Positions 24,055 to 32,578 of a stretch of DNA of 64,000 nucleotides are shown here, piece after piece. This stretch comes from Celeribacter baekdonensis (GTDB taxonomy: Bacteria > Pseudomonadota > Alphaproteobacteria > Rhodobacterales > Rhodobacteraceae), in the NCBI RefSeq assembly GCF_900102315.1, contig NZ_FNBL01000012.1, positions 1-64,000 of the forward strand. The letters run 5' to 3'. A program made the position numbers and the translations under genes. Within the stretch, counting starts at the first letter, position 1. The number at the start of each line of letters is the position of its first letter. The notes under the pieces are model-generated. The model ran no database searches, was not told where the DNA came from, and saw nothing but the letters and a program-made list of their open reading frames with translations.

Positions 24055-27000
24055 ATGACCCATCTTGCCCCTGTTGCGCAGGCGTCCTTGCCTGCGCCCG
24101 TTGTTCCGTTGGCAGCAAATCCTGCCCCTGCGATCGTTGCTGTTGCCGAAGCGCTGCAGCCCGATCTGGCGCAAGGACTTCAGATCGACGCGCTGCACCT
24201 GCGCCGCGAGATGGAACATGCCTTTGGCGGTTCCGATGCGACCGGTGCCTGGGACTGGAAGCTCGCCTATGAGGCGGGTGAGGTGGCGCAGATCCTCTTT
24301 CTGCAAAAGTTCGGTCGGGCGCTGCTTGCGCGTGCCGGCTCGCCTGCGGCGCTCTTGCCGATCCTCGCCAAGGTGGCAGGCCTCTTACCCACGCACACCC
24401 GGCGGTCGGAAGAGATGGAGCGCTTTCAGCAATTCTCGACGCCGCTGCCTATGGGGCTCACGGCTGTGGCGGCAGCACAGCTCACGCCCCGAGATCTCGT
24501 CCTCGAGCCGTCGGCCGGGACCGGGCTTCTGGCGATCCTCGCCGAGATCGCCGGCGGCACTCTGGCTCTGAACGAGTTGGCGGACACCCGCGCCGACCTT
24601 CTTCGGCTGCTTTTCCCGGGTCGCCCCGTCACCCGGTTCGATGCCGCGCAGATCGATGATCATCTCGGCGAAGAGACCCGCCCGAGCGTCATCCTGATGA
24701 ACCCGCCCTTCTCGGCCCAAGCCAATGTCGATGGTCGGTCGACCGAGGCGACGGCCCGGCATCTGCGCTCGGCCCTCGCGCGTCTGGCCCCCGGCGGACG
24801 GCTCGTCGCCATTACCGGAGCTGGTTTCGCGCCGGATGCGCCTGCCTGGGCCGAGACCTTCGGCCGTCTGACCGAGACCGCGCATCTGGTGTTCTCCGGC
24901 GCGGTGTCGGGCGCAGCTTTCGCCAAGCACGGCACCAGCTTCGAGACGCGGATTTCTGTCTTTGACAAATGCCGCGGCGGTGAGCCGGGCGGCACCACCG
25001 CAGACCTGCGCCAGCCCACGTCCCCGGACGTGGCACATCTGATGTCTCGGGTCACTGCCGAGGTCCCGCCGCGCCTGGAGCTTGATCCGGCAGCTACCGT
25101 GAGTCTGGGCCACACTTCCCTCTTCCCGGGAAGTCCTGCCCCGACCCCCCGCAAACCCGTCAGCCGATCCCGCGCGACCTCCGCAGCTCAACCGGCGAAA
25201 TCAGACATACCGATCGAGGTCGAAGACCTAAACTACGCGCTTCGCGACGTCGCCGGGGACGAAGATGCCGCACGGCTGTCCGACGCGATCTACGAGACAT
25301 TCCGTTTGCAGGCTATCGACATCCCAGACGCCGCATCGCACCCGACCAAGCTTGTGCAATCGGCGGCCATGGCCTCTGTCGCACCGCCGAAACCCACGTA
25401 CCGCCCCAAGCTGCCCCCGGCCATCCTGCGTGACGGCCTGCTGTCAGACGCGCAGCTCGAGACCGTCATCTACGCGGGGGAGGCGCATGGCGCGCATCTC
25501 ACTGGGTCTTGGACCGTCGATGAGACCGGTGACGTGGTCTCCGCTGCACCGGACGATGCCGCTGACGCCGTCCGCTTCCGCCGCGGCTTCTTCCTCGGCG
25601 ATGGCACCGGAGCGGGCAAGGGCCGCCAGTCGGCTGGGATCCTGCTCGACAACTGGTGCCAAGGCCGCCGCAAGGCGCTCTGGATCTCGAAGAGCGACAA
25701 GCTTCTGGAGGATGCGCAGCGCGACTGGTCGGCGCTTGGCCAGGAGCGGCTTCTGGTGACGCCGCTGTCGCGTTTCGCACAAGGGCGCGACATCCCTCTG
25801 ACCGAGGGCATCCTCTTCACCACCTATGCGACGCTGCGCTCCGAAGAGCGGGCGGCCAAGAAATCCCGCGTCGACCAGATCGTCGACTGGCTCGGGGCGG
25901 ATTTCGACGGGGTGATCCTCTTCGACGAAAGCCATGCTATGGCGAATGCCGCCGGGGGCAAAGGCGAGCGGGGCGATACCATGGCATCGCAGCAGGGCAG
26001 GGCGGGTCTGCGCCTGCAGCACAAACTTCCGAATGCCCGCGTGGTCTATGTCTCGGCCACGGGCGCGACGACGGTCCACAACCTCGCCTACGCGCAGCGT
26101 CTCGGGCTCTGGGGCGGGGAGGATTTCCCCTTTCAGACCCGGTCGGAATTTGTGGAAGCCATTGAGGCTGGCGGTGTCGCGGCGATGGAGGTTCTTGCCC
26201 GCGACCTCCGGGCGCTCGGTCTCTACACGGCGCGGTCGCTGTCCTATGACGGTGTCGAATACGAGATGCTCGAACATGCGCTCAGCCCCGAGCAGCGCGG
26301 CATTTACGATGCCTATGCCGGGGCCTTCGCCATCATTCACAACAACCTGATCGCGGCGTTAGATGCGGCGAACATTTCTGGCGAGAGCGGCACGTTGAAC
26401 CGTCAGGCGAAATCCGCCGCGCGGTCAGCCTTCGAGAGCGCCAAACAGCGCTTCTTCGGCCATTTGCTCACCTCGATGAAGACCCCCACGCTGATTGCAT
26501 CCATCGATGCCGATCTGGCTGCGGGTCATGCGGCGGTCATCCAGATCGTCTCGACGGGCGAGGCACTGATGGAACGCCGCCTGACGGATATCCCGACTGA
26601 CGAATGGAACGATATCCGTTGTGACATCACCCCCAGGGAATACGTCCTGGACTACCTTGCCCATTCCTTCCCGGTGCAGCTCTACGAGCCTTTCACCGAC
26701 AGCGAAGGTAATCTTTCGTCGCGCCCCGTCACGCGAGACGGCCAACCGGTCGAATGCCGCGAGGCCGTCCGACGGCGCGATGCGCTGATCGAGAAACTGG
26801 CTTCGCTTCCGCCCGTGCCGGGCGCACTCGACCAGATCGTCCAGCGCTTCGGCACCGACCTCGTCGCCGAGGTCACGGGCCGGTCGCGCCGTATCGTGCG
26901 CAAGGGCGAAGGAAGTGCTGCGCGCCTCGTCGTGGAAAATCGGGCGGTCTCGGCCAACCTCGCGGAAACCGCCGCCTTCATGGATGACGAAAAGCCTATC

Positions 27001-28431
27001 CTGATCTTCTCGGATGCCGGGGGCACCGGGCGCAGCTACCACGCCGATCTCGGGGCGAAGAACCAGCGCTTGCGGGTCCACTACCTCCTGGAACCCGGCT
27101 GGAAGGCAGATGCGGCGATCCAGGGCCTCGGGCGCACCAACCGCACCAATCAGGCGCAGCCGCCGCTGTTCCGGCCGGTCGCCACCGATGTCAAAGCGGA
27201 GAAGCGGTTCCTCTCGACCATCGCGCGTCGTCTCGACACGCTTGGCGCGATCACCCGCGGCCAGCGCCAGACTGGCGGGCAAGGGTTGTTCCGACCCGAG
27301 GACAACCTCGAGTCGCCTTACGCCCGTGATGCTTTGCGCCAACTCTACCGCCGCATCTATCGTGGCGATGTCGTTGGCTGCTCGCTCGGGGCGTTTGAGG
27401 ACGCGACAGGTCTCAGCCTGACCGACGACAACGGGCTAAAAGACGACTTGCCGCCGATCACGACTTTCCTCAATCGCCTGCTGGCGCTGACGATCGACAT
27501 GCAGGCCGTGCTGTTCGCGGCCTTCGAGGAGCTGCTCGATCAGCGAATTGCGGGTGCTATCGCCGCCGGGGTCTACGATCTCGGGCTCGAGACACTCCGT
27601 GCCGAGAGCTTTCGAGTGACCGACGCACGTGTCATCTACGCCCATCCCGGCTCCGGCGCAGAAACCCAGCTTCTCACCATCGCGGAGAAACGCCGCAACA
27701 CGCCGACCTCGCTCGCGGATGCGTTCGACTGGCTGGATGACCCGAAGGCGCGGTGTCTCATCAACAGCCGCTCGGGCCGGGCTGCCGTGCAGGTTCCCGC
27801 CACTAGTCACATGCTGGACGATGGGACCATCGAGCCGCGCCTGCGCCTGATCCGCCCGCTTGATGCCAGCACGGTCCCGGCCAAGGTCATGGAGGACACC
27901 CACTGGCTCGAGGCCGACCGCGCGGCCTTCACTGCGGCGTGGACTGCGGAACTGGCCGAGGTGCCGGAGTTTTCGGGCTCCACGCTGCACATCGTGGCAG
28001 GTCTGCTGCTGCCGATCTGGAAGCAGCTTCCCCAGGATGAAACCCGGGTCTATCGCCTGCAGACCGATGACGGGCAGCGCATCATCGGCCGCCGCGTCTC
28101 GCCTGCCTGGGTCGCGACCACGCTGGCCACCGATGCGCCCAAGCTCTCGGCCGCTCAGATCCATGCCCTCGTTCTGGAGGGCAAGACCGTGGTGTGCCTG
28201 TCCGAAGGGATGGAATTGTACCGCTCGCGCGTCATGGGCGCGAACCGGATCGAACTGTCGGGCTTCTCGGAGGCAGCCAAGGATCGGCTCAAGGCCGATG
28301 GCTTCTTCTCGGAGATTATCAGTTGGAAGCTTCGGCTGTTTTGCCCGACCGACGCCGATGGCATCGCGATACTGGATCGTCTGCTTGCACGTTGTCCTGT
28401 TGCAAGGCTACATGATCGCGGAGGTTGTTGA
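24055..28431 (+). CDS. Methyltransferase-helicase fusion, strawberry notch type
   Basis: The 1458-residue protein has an N-terminal SAM-methyltransferase-like domain, with motif I EPSAGTGLLAILAEIAGG (about 158-175) and catalytic-type NPPF near 216. It is followed by an SF2 helicase of the strawberry notch/SNF2-related class: Walker A FLGDGTGAGKGRQ (about 515), DESH box ILFDESHAMAN (about 622) and motif VI-like GLGRTNRTNQAQ (about 1023). Very large proteins of this type are common on alphaproteobacterial plasmids and phages, where protection of incoming DNA or genome processing has been suggested but not proven. It overlaps no gene and is followed after 3 bases by the primase-like gene. Confidence 0.88.
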   Translation: MTHLAPVAQASLPAPVVPLAANPAPAIVAVAEALQPDLAQGLQIDALHLRREMEHAFGGSDATGAWDWKLAYEAGEVAQILFLQKFGRALLARAGSPAALLPILAKVAGLLPTHTRRSEEMERFQQFSTPLPMGLTAVAAAQLTPRDLVLEPSAGTGLLAILAEIAGGTLALNELADTRADLLRLLFPGRPVTRFDAAQIDDHLGEETRPSVILMNPPFSAQANVDGRSTEATARHLRSALARLAPGGRLVAITGAGFAPDAPAWAETFGRLTETAHLVFSGAVSGAAFAKHGTSFETRISVFDKCRGGEPGGTTADLRQPTSPDVAHLMSRVTAEVPPRLELDPAATVSLGHTSLFPGSPAPTPRKPVSRSRATSAAQPAKSDIPIEVEDLNYALRDVAGDEDAARLSDAIYETFRLQAIDIPDAASHPTKLVQSAAMASVAPPKPTYRPKLPPAILRDGLLSDAQLETVIYAGEAHGAHLTGSWTVDETGDVVSAAPDDAADAVRFRRGFFLGDGTGAGKGRQSAGILLDNWCQGRRKALWISKSDKLLEDAQRDWSALGQERLLVTPLSRFAQGRDIPLTEGILFTTYATLRSEERAAKKSRVDQIVDWLGADFDGVILFDESHAMANAAGGKGERGDTMASQQGRAGLRLQHKLPNARVVYVSATGATTVHNLAYAQRLGLWGGEDFPFQTRSEFVEAIEAGGVAAMEVLARDLRALGLYTARSLSYDGVEYEMLEHALSPEQRGIYDAYAGAFAIIHNNLIAALDAANISGESGTLNRQAKSAARSAFESAKQRFFGHLLTSMKTPTLIASIDADLAAGHAAVIQIVSTGEALMERRLTDIPTDEWNDIRCDITPREYVLDYLAHSFPVQLYEPFTDSEGNLSSRPVTRDGQPVECREAVRRRDALIEKLASLPPVPGALDQIVQRFGTDLVAEVTGRSRRIVRKGEGSAARLVVENRAVSANLAETAAFMDDEKPILIFSDAGGTGRSYHADLGAKNQRLRVHYLLEPGWKADAAIQGLGRTNRTNQAQPPLFRPVATDVKAEKRFLSTIARRLDTLGAITRGQRQTGGQGLFRPEDNLESPYARDALRQLYRRIYRGDVVGCSLGAFEDATGLSLTDDNGLKDDLPPITTFLNRLLALTIDMQAVLFAAFEELLDQRIAGAIAAGVYDLGLETLRAESFRVTDARVIYAHPGSGAETQLLTIAEKRRNTPTSLADAFDWLDDPKARCLINSRSGRAAVQVPATSHMLDDGTIEPRLRLIRPLDASTVPAKVMEDTHWLEADRAAFTAAWTAELAEVPEFSGSTLHIVAGLLLPIWKQLPQDETRVYRLQTDDGQRIIGRRVSPAWVATTLATDAPKLSAAQIHALVLEGKTVVCLSEGMELYRSRVMGANRIELSGFSEAAKDRLKADGFFSEIISWKLRLFCPTDADGIAILDRLLARCPVARLHDRGGC

Positions 28432-28434
28432 CCC

Positions 28435-29466
28435 ATGTATTCCGAGACCGAAGACCTCGTGCGCGATCTGGCTGAAAATGCCGAAGGCGTCTGTCGTGCC
28501 TACCTTCCCGCCGGACGGCGGGAAGGATCCTACTGGATCGTCGGCGATCTGCAGAACAACCCCGGCCGGTCGCTCTTCGTGCGGTTGACGGGCCCTGCGT
28601 CGGGACCAGGGGCAGCGGGCAAGTTTACGGATGGGGCCACAGGCGAGCATGGCGATCTCTTGGACATCATCCGCGCCCGGATGGGGATCACGCGCTTCCC
28701 CGACCTTCTCGCCGAGGCCCGAGCGCATCTTGGCCGTCCGCAGCCGGTCGTCCCGGATAGGCAAGAGCCGAGGAAGGCCAAGGCGCTCGGTGGCACTCCT
28801 GCGGCGGCGGCGCGTTTGTTCGCTGCCTCGAACCCGATCACAGGCACGCTTGCTGAGACCTACCTCCGTTCCCGAGGCATCACCCAATTCGGGGCGAACG
28901 GCGCCTTACGCTTCCACCCGAAGTGCTGGCATCGGGAAGAGGGGCAGACCCGGAACATCCCCAGACCGGCGATGATCGCGGCGGTTACCGATGGGGCAGG
29001 GGCCGTTCAGGGCGTGCATCGCACCTGGTTGGCCGCTGACGGGCAGGGGAAGGCGGCAGTGAAGCCAGAGCGTCGGGCTATGGGTCACCTCCTCGGCAAT
29101 GCTGTCAGGCTGACCCCGCAGGATGACATCCTCGTCATCGGCGAAGGCATCGAGACCATGCTGTCCCTGTCCGAGGCAATCCCAGGTCTGCCCGTCTGGG
29201 CGGCGCTCTCGTCGGGACACCTCGGGGCGGTTCTGCTGCCGGAGGGGCTCCAGCGCCTCTACATCGCCATCGATCGCGATCCGGCCGGGCATCGCGCGGC
29301 AGAGAAGTTGAGCGCCAGAGCCTCCGAGGTCGGGGTGCACGTGCGCGTGCTGGAGCCGCGGCTCGGGGATTTCAACGATGATCTTCGGGCAAACGGCAAG
29401 GACGCGCTGCGCCAGCATCTGGCGGGTCAGATCGGGCCAGAGGATCGGCATCGCCTGCCCAGCTGA
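28435..29466 (+). CDS. Toprim-domain primase-like protein
   Basis: The 343-residue protein has an N-terminal part resembling the DUF7146/primase zinc-region class (LLDIIRARMGITRFPDLLAEA) and a C-terminal Toprim domain. The latter shows DDILVIGEGIETMLSL with the conserved Glu near residue 235 and YIAIDRDPAGHRAAEKL with the paired Asp. Toprim proteins of this class prime or process plasmid DNA after transfer. A ribosome site GGAGG sits at the end of the helicase gene and the start is 3 bases after its stop, so both are one transcription unit. Confidence 0.85.
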   Translation: MYSETEDLVRDLAENAEGVCRAYLPAGRREGSYWIVGDLQNNPGRSLFVRLTGPASGPGAAGKFTDGATGEHGDLLDIIRARMGITRFPDLLAEARAHLGRPQPVVPDRQEPRKAKALGGTPAAAARLFAASNPITGTLAETYLRSRGITQFGANGALRFHPKCWHREEGQTRNIPRPAMIAAVTDGAGAVQGVHRTWLAADGQGKAAVKPERRAMGHLLGNAVRLTPQDDILVIGEGIETMLSLSEAIPGLPVWAALSSGHLGAVLLPEGLQRLYIAIDRDPAGHRAAEKLSARASEVGVHVRVLEPRLGDFNDDLRANGKDALRQHLAGQIGPEDRHRLPS

Positions 29467-29628
29467 GCTGCATCGCGCAGGGGGGGCTGGGAGTACGGGG
29501 AAGGGGGCTGCATCCCAGTCGTGGCTTTGGATCGTCGTCCTCACCCCATCCCGGGCCTTCCGCATCCACCCGTCACCCGAGCGGCCTTCAAGAGATGGGC
29601 AGGCCGTCAAAGCAGTTGCCCCTGCAAG

Positions 29629-29701
29629 GTCGGAAGGGAAGCTATTTCCGCCGGCGGCAAAGCCGCCTTTGCATCGCGAGACAAATAGCTTCCCTGCCGA
29701 C
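29629..29701. repeat. 19-bp inverted repeat with nested hairpin
   Basis: Positions 29629-29647 and 29683-29701 are inverted copies (17 of 19 pair), with an inner GGCGGC-AAA-GCCGCC (29653-29667). The 73-bp structure lies in the 362-bp gene-free stretch 29467-29828. It could end the helicase-primase transcript, but there is no T-run; a protein binding site or mobile-repeat (REP/MITE-like) origin is also possible. Confidence 0.6.
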
Positions 29702-29762
29702 CTCCTCCACGTTGTTCCGGCCCCGGTGAAGCCGGGGTGAAGGGGCAACCGCCCCGACGGCT

Positions 29763-29818
29763 CGGGTCTGCCCATGAAGGCCGCGCGGGATGACGCGCGG
29801 ACGAGACAGGCCCGGAGG
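29763..29818 (+). promoter_or_regulatory. Leader RNA element, copy 8, before DUF2493 gene
   Basis: CGGGTCTG (29763-29770) and CAGGCCCG (29807-29814) enclose the inner stem CCGCGCG-GGATGA-CGCGCGG (29781-29800). The Shine-Dalgarno GGAGG (29814-29818) starts at the last paired base; the start codon is at 29829. Confidence 0.6.
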
Positions 29819-29828
29819 CAAGAAACCG

Positions 29829-30761
29829 ATGACGATCCACACCCACGACGACGCGTATGAACCCGCCCATAGCGCATCCCAGACCGCCCATGCGCTCGAC
29901 GAGCTCCAGCTCTACGGCTATCGCCCCTTTGACGGGCCCGATCCGCGCCCGATGCCCGATGGGCAGCGCCTCGCCGTCGCCGTCGCCGACATCTTCGACG
30001 CCCTCGTCGCGACCCTGGAAGACACCCGTATGGAACCCGACCTCGAAGAGGTGCTCTGGGGCCAGGTCAACCTCTTCCACCGCGCCACGGCCCGGATCGA
30101 GCGGACGCTCGATGAGAACGAGCAGGCGCAGCGCCGCCTCCAGCGCGAGCAGGACGGCTCCGAAGTGAAGTCCGTCGAACTCGAGCGCCTGACGGCCGAA
30201 GGCCTGACTCTCGTTGAACGGCGCAACTGCATGGACATGATGCGCGATCACGCCGCCACCGAGTTCGTCCATCACACGGGATCGACCTGGCGCCCCCGCA
30301 CCGGATCAATCGTGAACCGCCAGCACATGACCGCCGCTCTGATCGACAGCCGCGATTTCCTGGCCGCCAAGCGCCGCGCCGAGACCGAAGTGATGCTGCC
30401 CGCTGGTCCCAAGGTCGCCCTCACCGGCGGGACCGATTTCAACGATCACCGCCTGATCTGGGGCAAGCTCGACCAGGTCCGGACCAAGTATCCCGACATG
30501 GTCCTCCTGCACGGTGGCAGCCCCAAAGGCGCAGAGCTCATCGCCGCCAAATGGGCCGAGGCTCGCAGCGTGACGCAGGTGGCCTTCAAGCCCGACTGGA
30601 CCAAGCACGCCAAGGCAGCGCCCTTCAAGCGCAACGACGCGATGCTGGATGTGCTCCCGGTCGGGGTCCTCGTCTTCCCCGGAACCGGTATCCAGGAAAA
30701 CCTCGCCGACAAGGCCAAGAAGCTCGGCATCCCGGTCATGAAGTTCGAGAAGGGGGCGTGA
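29829..30761 (+). CDS. DUF2493 (SLOG/YspA-like) protein
   Basis: The 310-residue protein has a C-terminal DUF2493 domain: GPKVALTGGTDFNDHRLIWGK, MVLLHGGSPKGAELIAAKWA and VTQVAFKPDWTKHAKAAPFK. This Rossmann-like SLOG fold binds nucleotide-type ligands, and members have been proposed as sensors in nucleotide-based conflict systems. The N-terminal about 200 residues are helical and acidic. DUF2493 genes are regular members of large plasmid arrays with ParB-like and helicase genes. Confidence 0.85.
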   Translation: MTIHTHDDAYEPAHSASQTAHALDELQLYGYRPFDGPDPRPMPDGQRLAVAVADIFDALVATLEDTRMEPDLEEVLWGQVNLFHRATARIERTLDENEQAQRRLQREQDGSEVKSVELERLTAEGLTLVERRNCMDMMRDHAATEFVHHTGSTWRPRTGSIVNRQHMTAALIDSRDFLAAKRRAETEVMLPAGPKVALTGGTDFNDHRLIWGKLDQVRTKYPDMVLLHGGSPKGAELIAAKWAEARSVTQVAFKPDWTKHAKAAPFKRNDAMLDVLPVGVLVFPGTGIQENLADKAKKLGIPVMKFEKGA

Positions 30762-30845
30762 GCCCTCTCTTTCTTTTCGGGACAGAACAATGTGGAAACG
30801 TCGAAGAGCGCTTGATATTGTGGTCTGGAGAGAGGCGCCAACAAC

Positions 30846-31118
30846 ATGTTCGACACGTCGCAGCAAATGGAAGTGTTCCCGACAACGGTCGATCTCAAGC
30901 GGATCGACCCGTCTCTCAACATGCGGCGCTTCTATCGAATGAGCGTTCAGCCGGACCTGTTTGGCGGCGCATGCCTTGTGCGGGAATGGGGCCGTATCGG
31001 GCTTCGAGGGCAGATGCTAATCGAACAGCATGATGACGAGGGCAGGGCGGTCAACGCTCTGATGAAGCTGTCGGCGACGAAGAAGCGGCGGGGCTACAAA
31101 TTATTGGGCGAAATTTGA
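30846..31118 (+). CDS. WGR-domain protein
   Basis: The 90-residue protein consists of a single WGR domain: NMRRFYRMSVQPDLFGGACL and VREWGRIGLRGQMLIEQHDD contain the signature Trp-Gly-Arg. WGR domains bind nucleic-acid ends in PARP enzymes and occur alone in bacteria. The N-terminal extension is short. It stands about 85 bases after the DUF2493 gene on the same strand, with no terminator seen between. Confidence 0.85.
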   Translation: MFDTSQQMEVFPTTVDLKRIDPSLNMRRFYRMSVQPDLFGGACLVREWGRIGLRGQMLIEQHDDEGRAVNALMKLSATKKRRGYKLLGEI

Positions 31119-31130
31119 AGAAGCGGCCCG

Positions 31131-31340
31131 ATGCAGCCACTGACTTTGAACTCAAACGCTGCACGGTCATTTCCCAAGAGATGTATTGCTTTGAAGCGAT
31201 ACGCGAAAGGCTGTGAACGTGAAGCGCAAGCCGACCAAGCACGTGATCTAGAGCAGGAGCGGCAGGTGTACGAACGCATGCTTGGGAGACAGTCTGAGGC
31301 ATCTCGTCAATACAGCGTGGGTAAATTTAAGTCAGCTTGA
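31131..31340 (+). CDS. Possible small helical protein (uncertain)
   Basis: A 69-residue frame starts 12 bases after the WGR gene and contains a charged helical stretch (EREAQADQARDLEQERQVYE). It has no clear ribosome binding site and no family. The 260-bp stretch between the WGR gene and the ImmA/IrrE gene holds nothing else. Confidence 0.25.
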   Translation: MQPLTLNSNAARSFPKRCIALKRYAKGCEREAQADQARDLEQERQVYERMLGRQSEASRQYSVGKFKSA

Positions 31341-31379
31341 GCACTTGCTGGGTGAAGAAGCTATTGAAGTTGTGAATTT

Positions 31380-32168
31380 TTATCGCGCCATCATGTATTC
31401 GCTCTTCAGGACCAGCAAGGTCATGACCTCGTCGTCACCCACACGGAACGACTGCTCAGCAAGCTCATACCGATCGGCGCCCTCTGTATCGAACCAGGTG
31501 TCCGCGTCCATAAGAGACAGCGAGATGTCGTCCCGGGCTCCCTTGTGCAGGATATCGTGAGCGTTGCTCTGCGGGTCAAGTGTTCGACGCAGGAACCATC
31601 GCTCCCCGACGCTCTTCGATCTCTTGAACCAGTTGAGGCCGCCGCGGCTGTAAGAGGCCAGGAGGCTCGGCTCGAAATCCAGATCCACCAAGCGATACGC
31701 CATGGCCGTCTTGCTGACAGAAAAGGCGTCCGAAAGAAGACGGACGGTGCGCATATCGAATTTCTTGAAGTCATTCAGAGCGCTCTTGAGCATGAACTCC
31801 GGCATCAACAGCTCTGAGGCGAACCGGTTGGCGCCCTTCTCTCGGGACATTCCTCGTTCCCGCCCCTTGCTACCCCCGATATCCTCTTTTGCACAAAACA
31901 GATGTTCTCCCCTGTGCCATTCCCAGTGCCCCAGTTCGTGTGCGAGGGAGAACCTCTGGCGCCGTAGATTTCCATGCGCGTCATTCACGGCGATTATCGC
32001 GCGGCCGACGTCAGCTCGACCATGGATGCAAGCCTCACATCCGTCCATTTCCCGGTAGTCAACCTTGGCACCTTGAAGCCAGGCAATGGCTTCAAGGTTG
32101 ATGTCTTCCGGTCGCTTCAGGCGCAAAGCCTGGAGGATCTCCTCAGCACGACGCGGAGAATGAGTCAT
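31380..32168 (-). CDS. ImmA/IrrE-family metallopeptidase
   Basis: The 262-residue protein carries LAHELGHWEWHRGEHLF (His77, Glu78, His81) and ANRFASELLMPE with the third ligand Glu119, the hallmark of ImmA/IrrE (M78) peptidases. Relatives cleave repressors when triggered: ImmA acts on ImmR, and IrrE on DdrO after DNA damage. A C-terminal extension of about 100 residues is a candidate sensor. Its ATG overlaps the upstream stop by four bases (ATGA), making it the last gene of a coupled trio with the sigma-like gene. Its natural target is unknown; the sigma-like protein, the acidic protein or the XRE protein at 36088 are possibilities. Confidence 0.88.
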   Translation of the reverse strand: MTHSPRRAEEILQALRLKRPEDINLEAIAWLQGAKVDYREMDGCEACIHGRADVGRAIIAVNDAHGNLRRQRFSLAHELGHWEWHRGEHLFCAKEDIGGSKGRERGMSREKGANRFASELLMPEFMLKSALNDFKKFDMRTVRLLSDAFSVSKTAMAYRLVDLDFEPSLLASYSRGGLNWFKRSKSVGERWFLRRTLDPQSNAHDILHKGARDDISLSLMDADTWFDTEGADRYELAEQSFRVGDDEVMTLLVLKSEYMMAR

Positions 32169-32578
32169 TCTTCATCGCCGTTTTTGTCAGGCCAAGCGTC
32201 ATCGTCGAACAGGTCTTCCAAGTCCTTCTCGATCCCTTTTCTGTCTCTCTCCGACAGCTTCTTTCCATGACGAGCGGCCACCGTATCGGGCATGAAGTTG
32301 CCAGGCCTGTTCGCAGGCCTGCGTTGAGCCATGGAGACGACATTTTGGTCGCGCGTTGCACGATCTTGCTCAGCTGCGGCCTTGGCTTCCTTCATTGCCA
32401 TTTCGGCGACCTCGTCTTTCGCGGTCTCCAGCCAAGCTCTCATGCGATCACCGAAAGCAGCAATGTCCTCCCCGGCCTCTTCAGCCTCTTTTCGAATATC
32501 CTCGTCTGAAGCGTTCGTGATAGCTTCGTCGATTTCCTCCGCCAGGCGATCTTGAAAGGTTTTCTTATCCTTCGCCAT
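32165..32578 (-). CDS. Acidic small protein between sigma-like factor and peptidase
   Basis: The 137-residue protein is highly charged and helical: EEIDEAITNASDEDIRKEAE and an acidic end DLEDLFDDDAWPDKNGDEE. It overlaps the upstream gene by 14 bases and the downstream one by 4, so expression is coupled. Its position between a sigma-like factor and a repressor-cleaving peptidase makes an anti-sigma or peptidase-substrate role attractive, but this is inference. No family is recognised. Confidence 0.7.
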   Translation of the reverse strand: MAKDKKTFQDRLAEEIDEAITNASDEDIRKEAEEAGEDIAAFGDRMRAWLETAKDEVAEMAMKEAKAAAEQDRATRDQNVVSMAQRRPANRPGNFMPDTVAARHGKKLSERDRKGIEKDLEDLFDDDAWPDKNGDEE

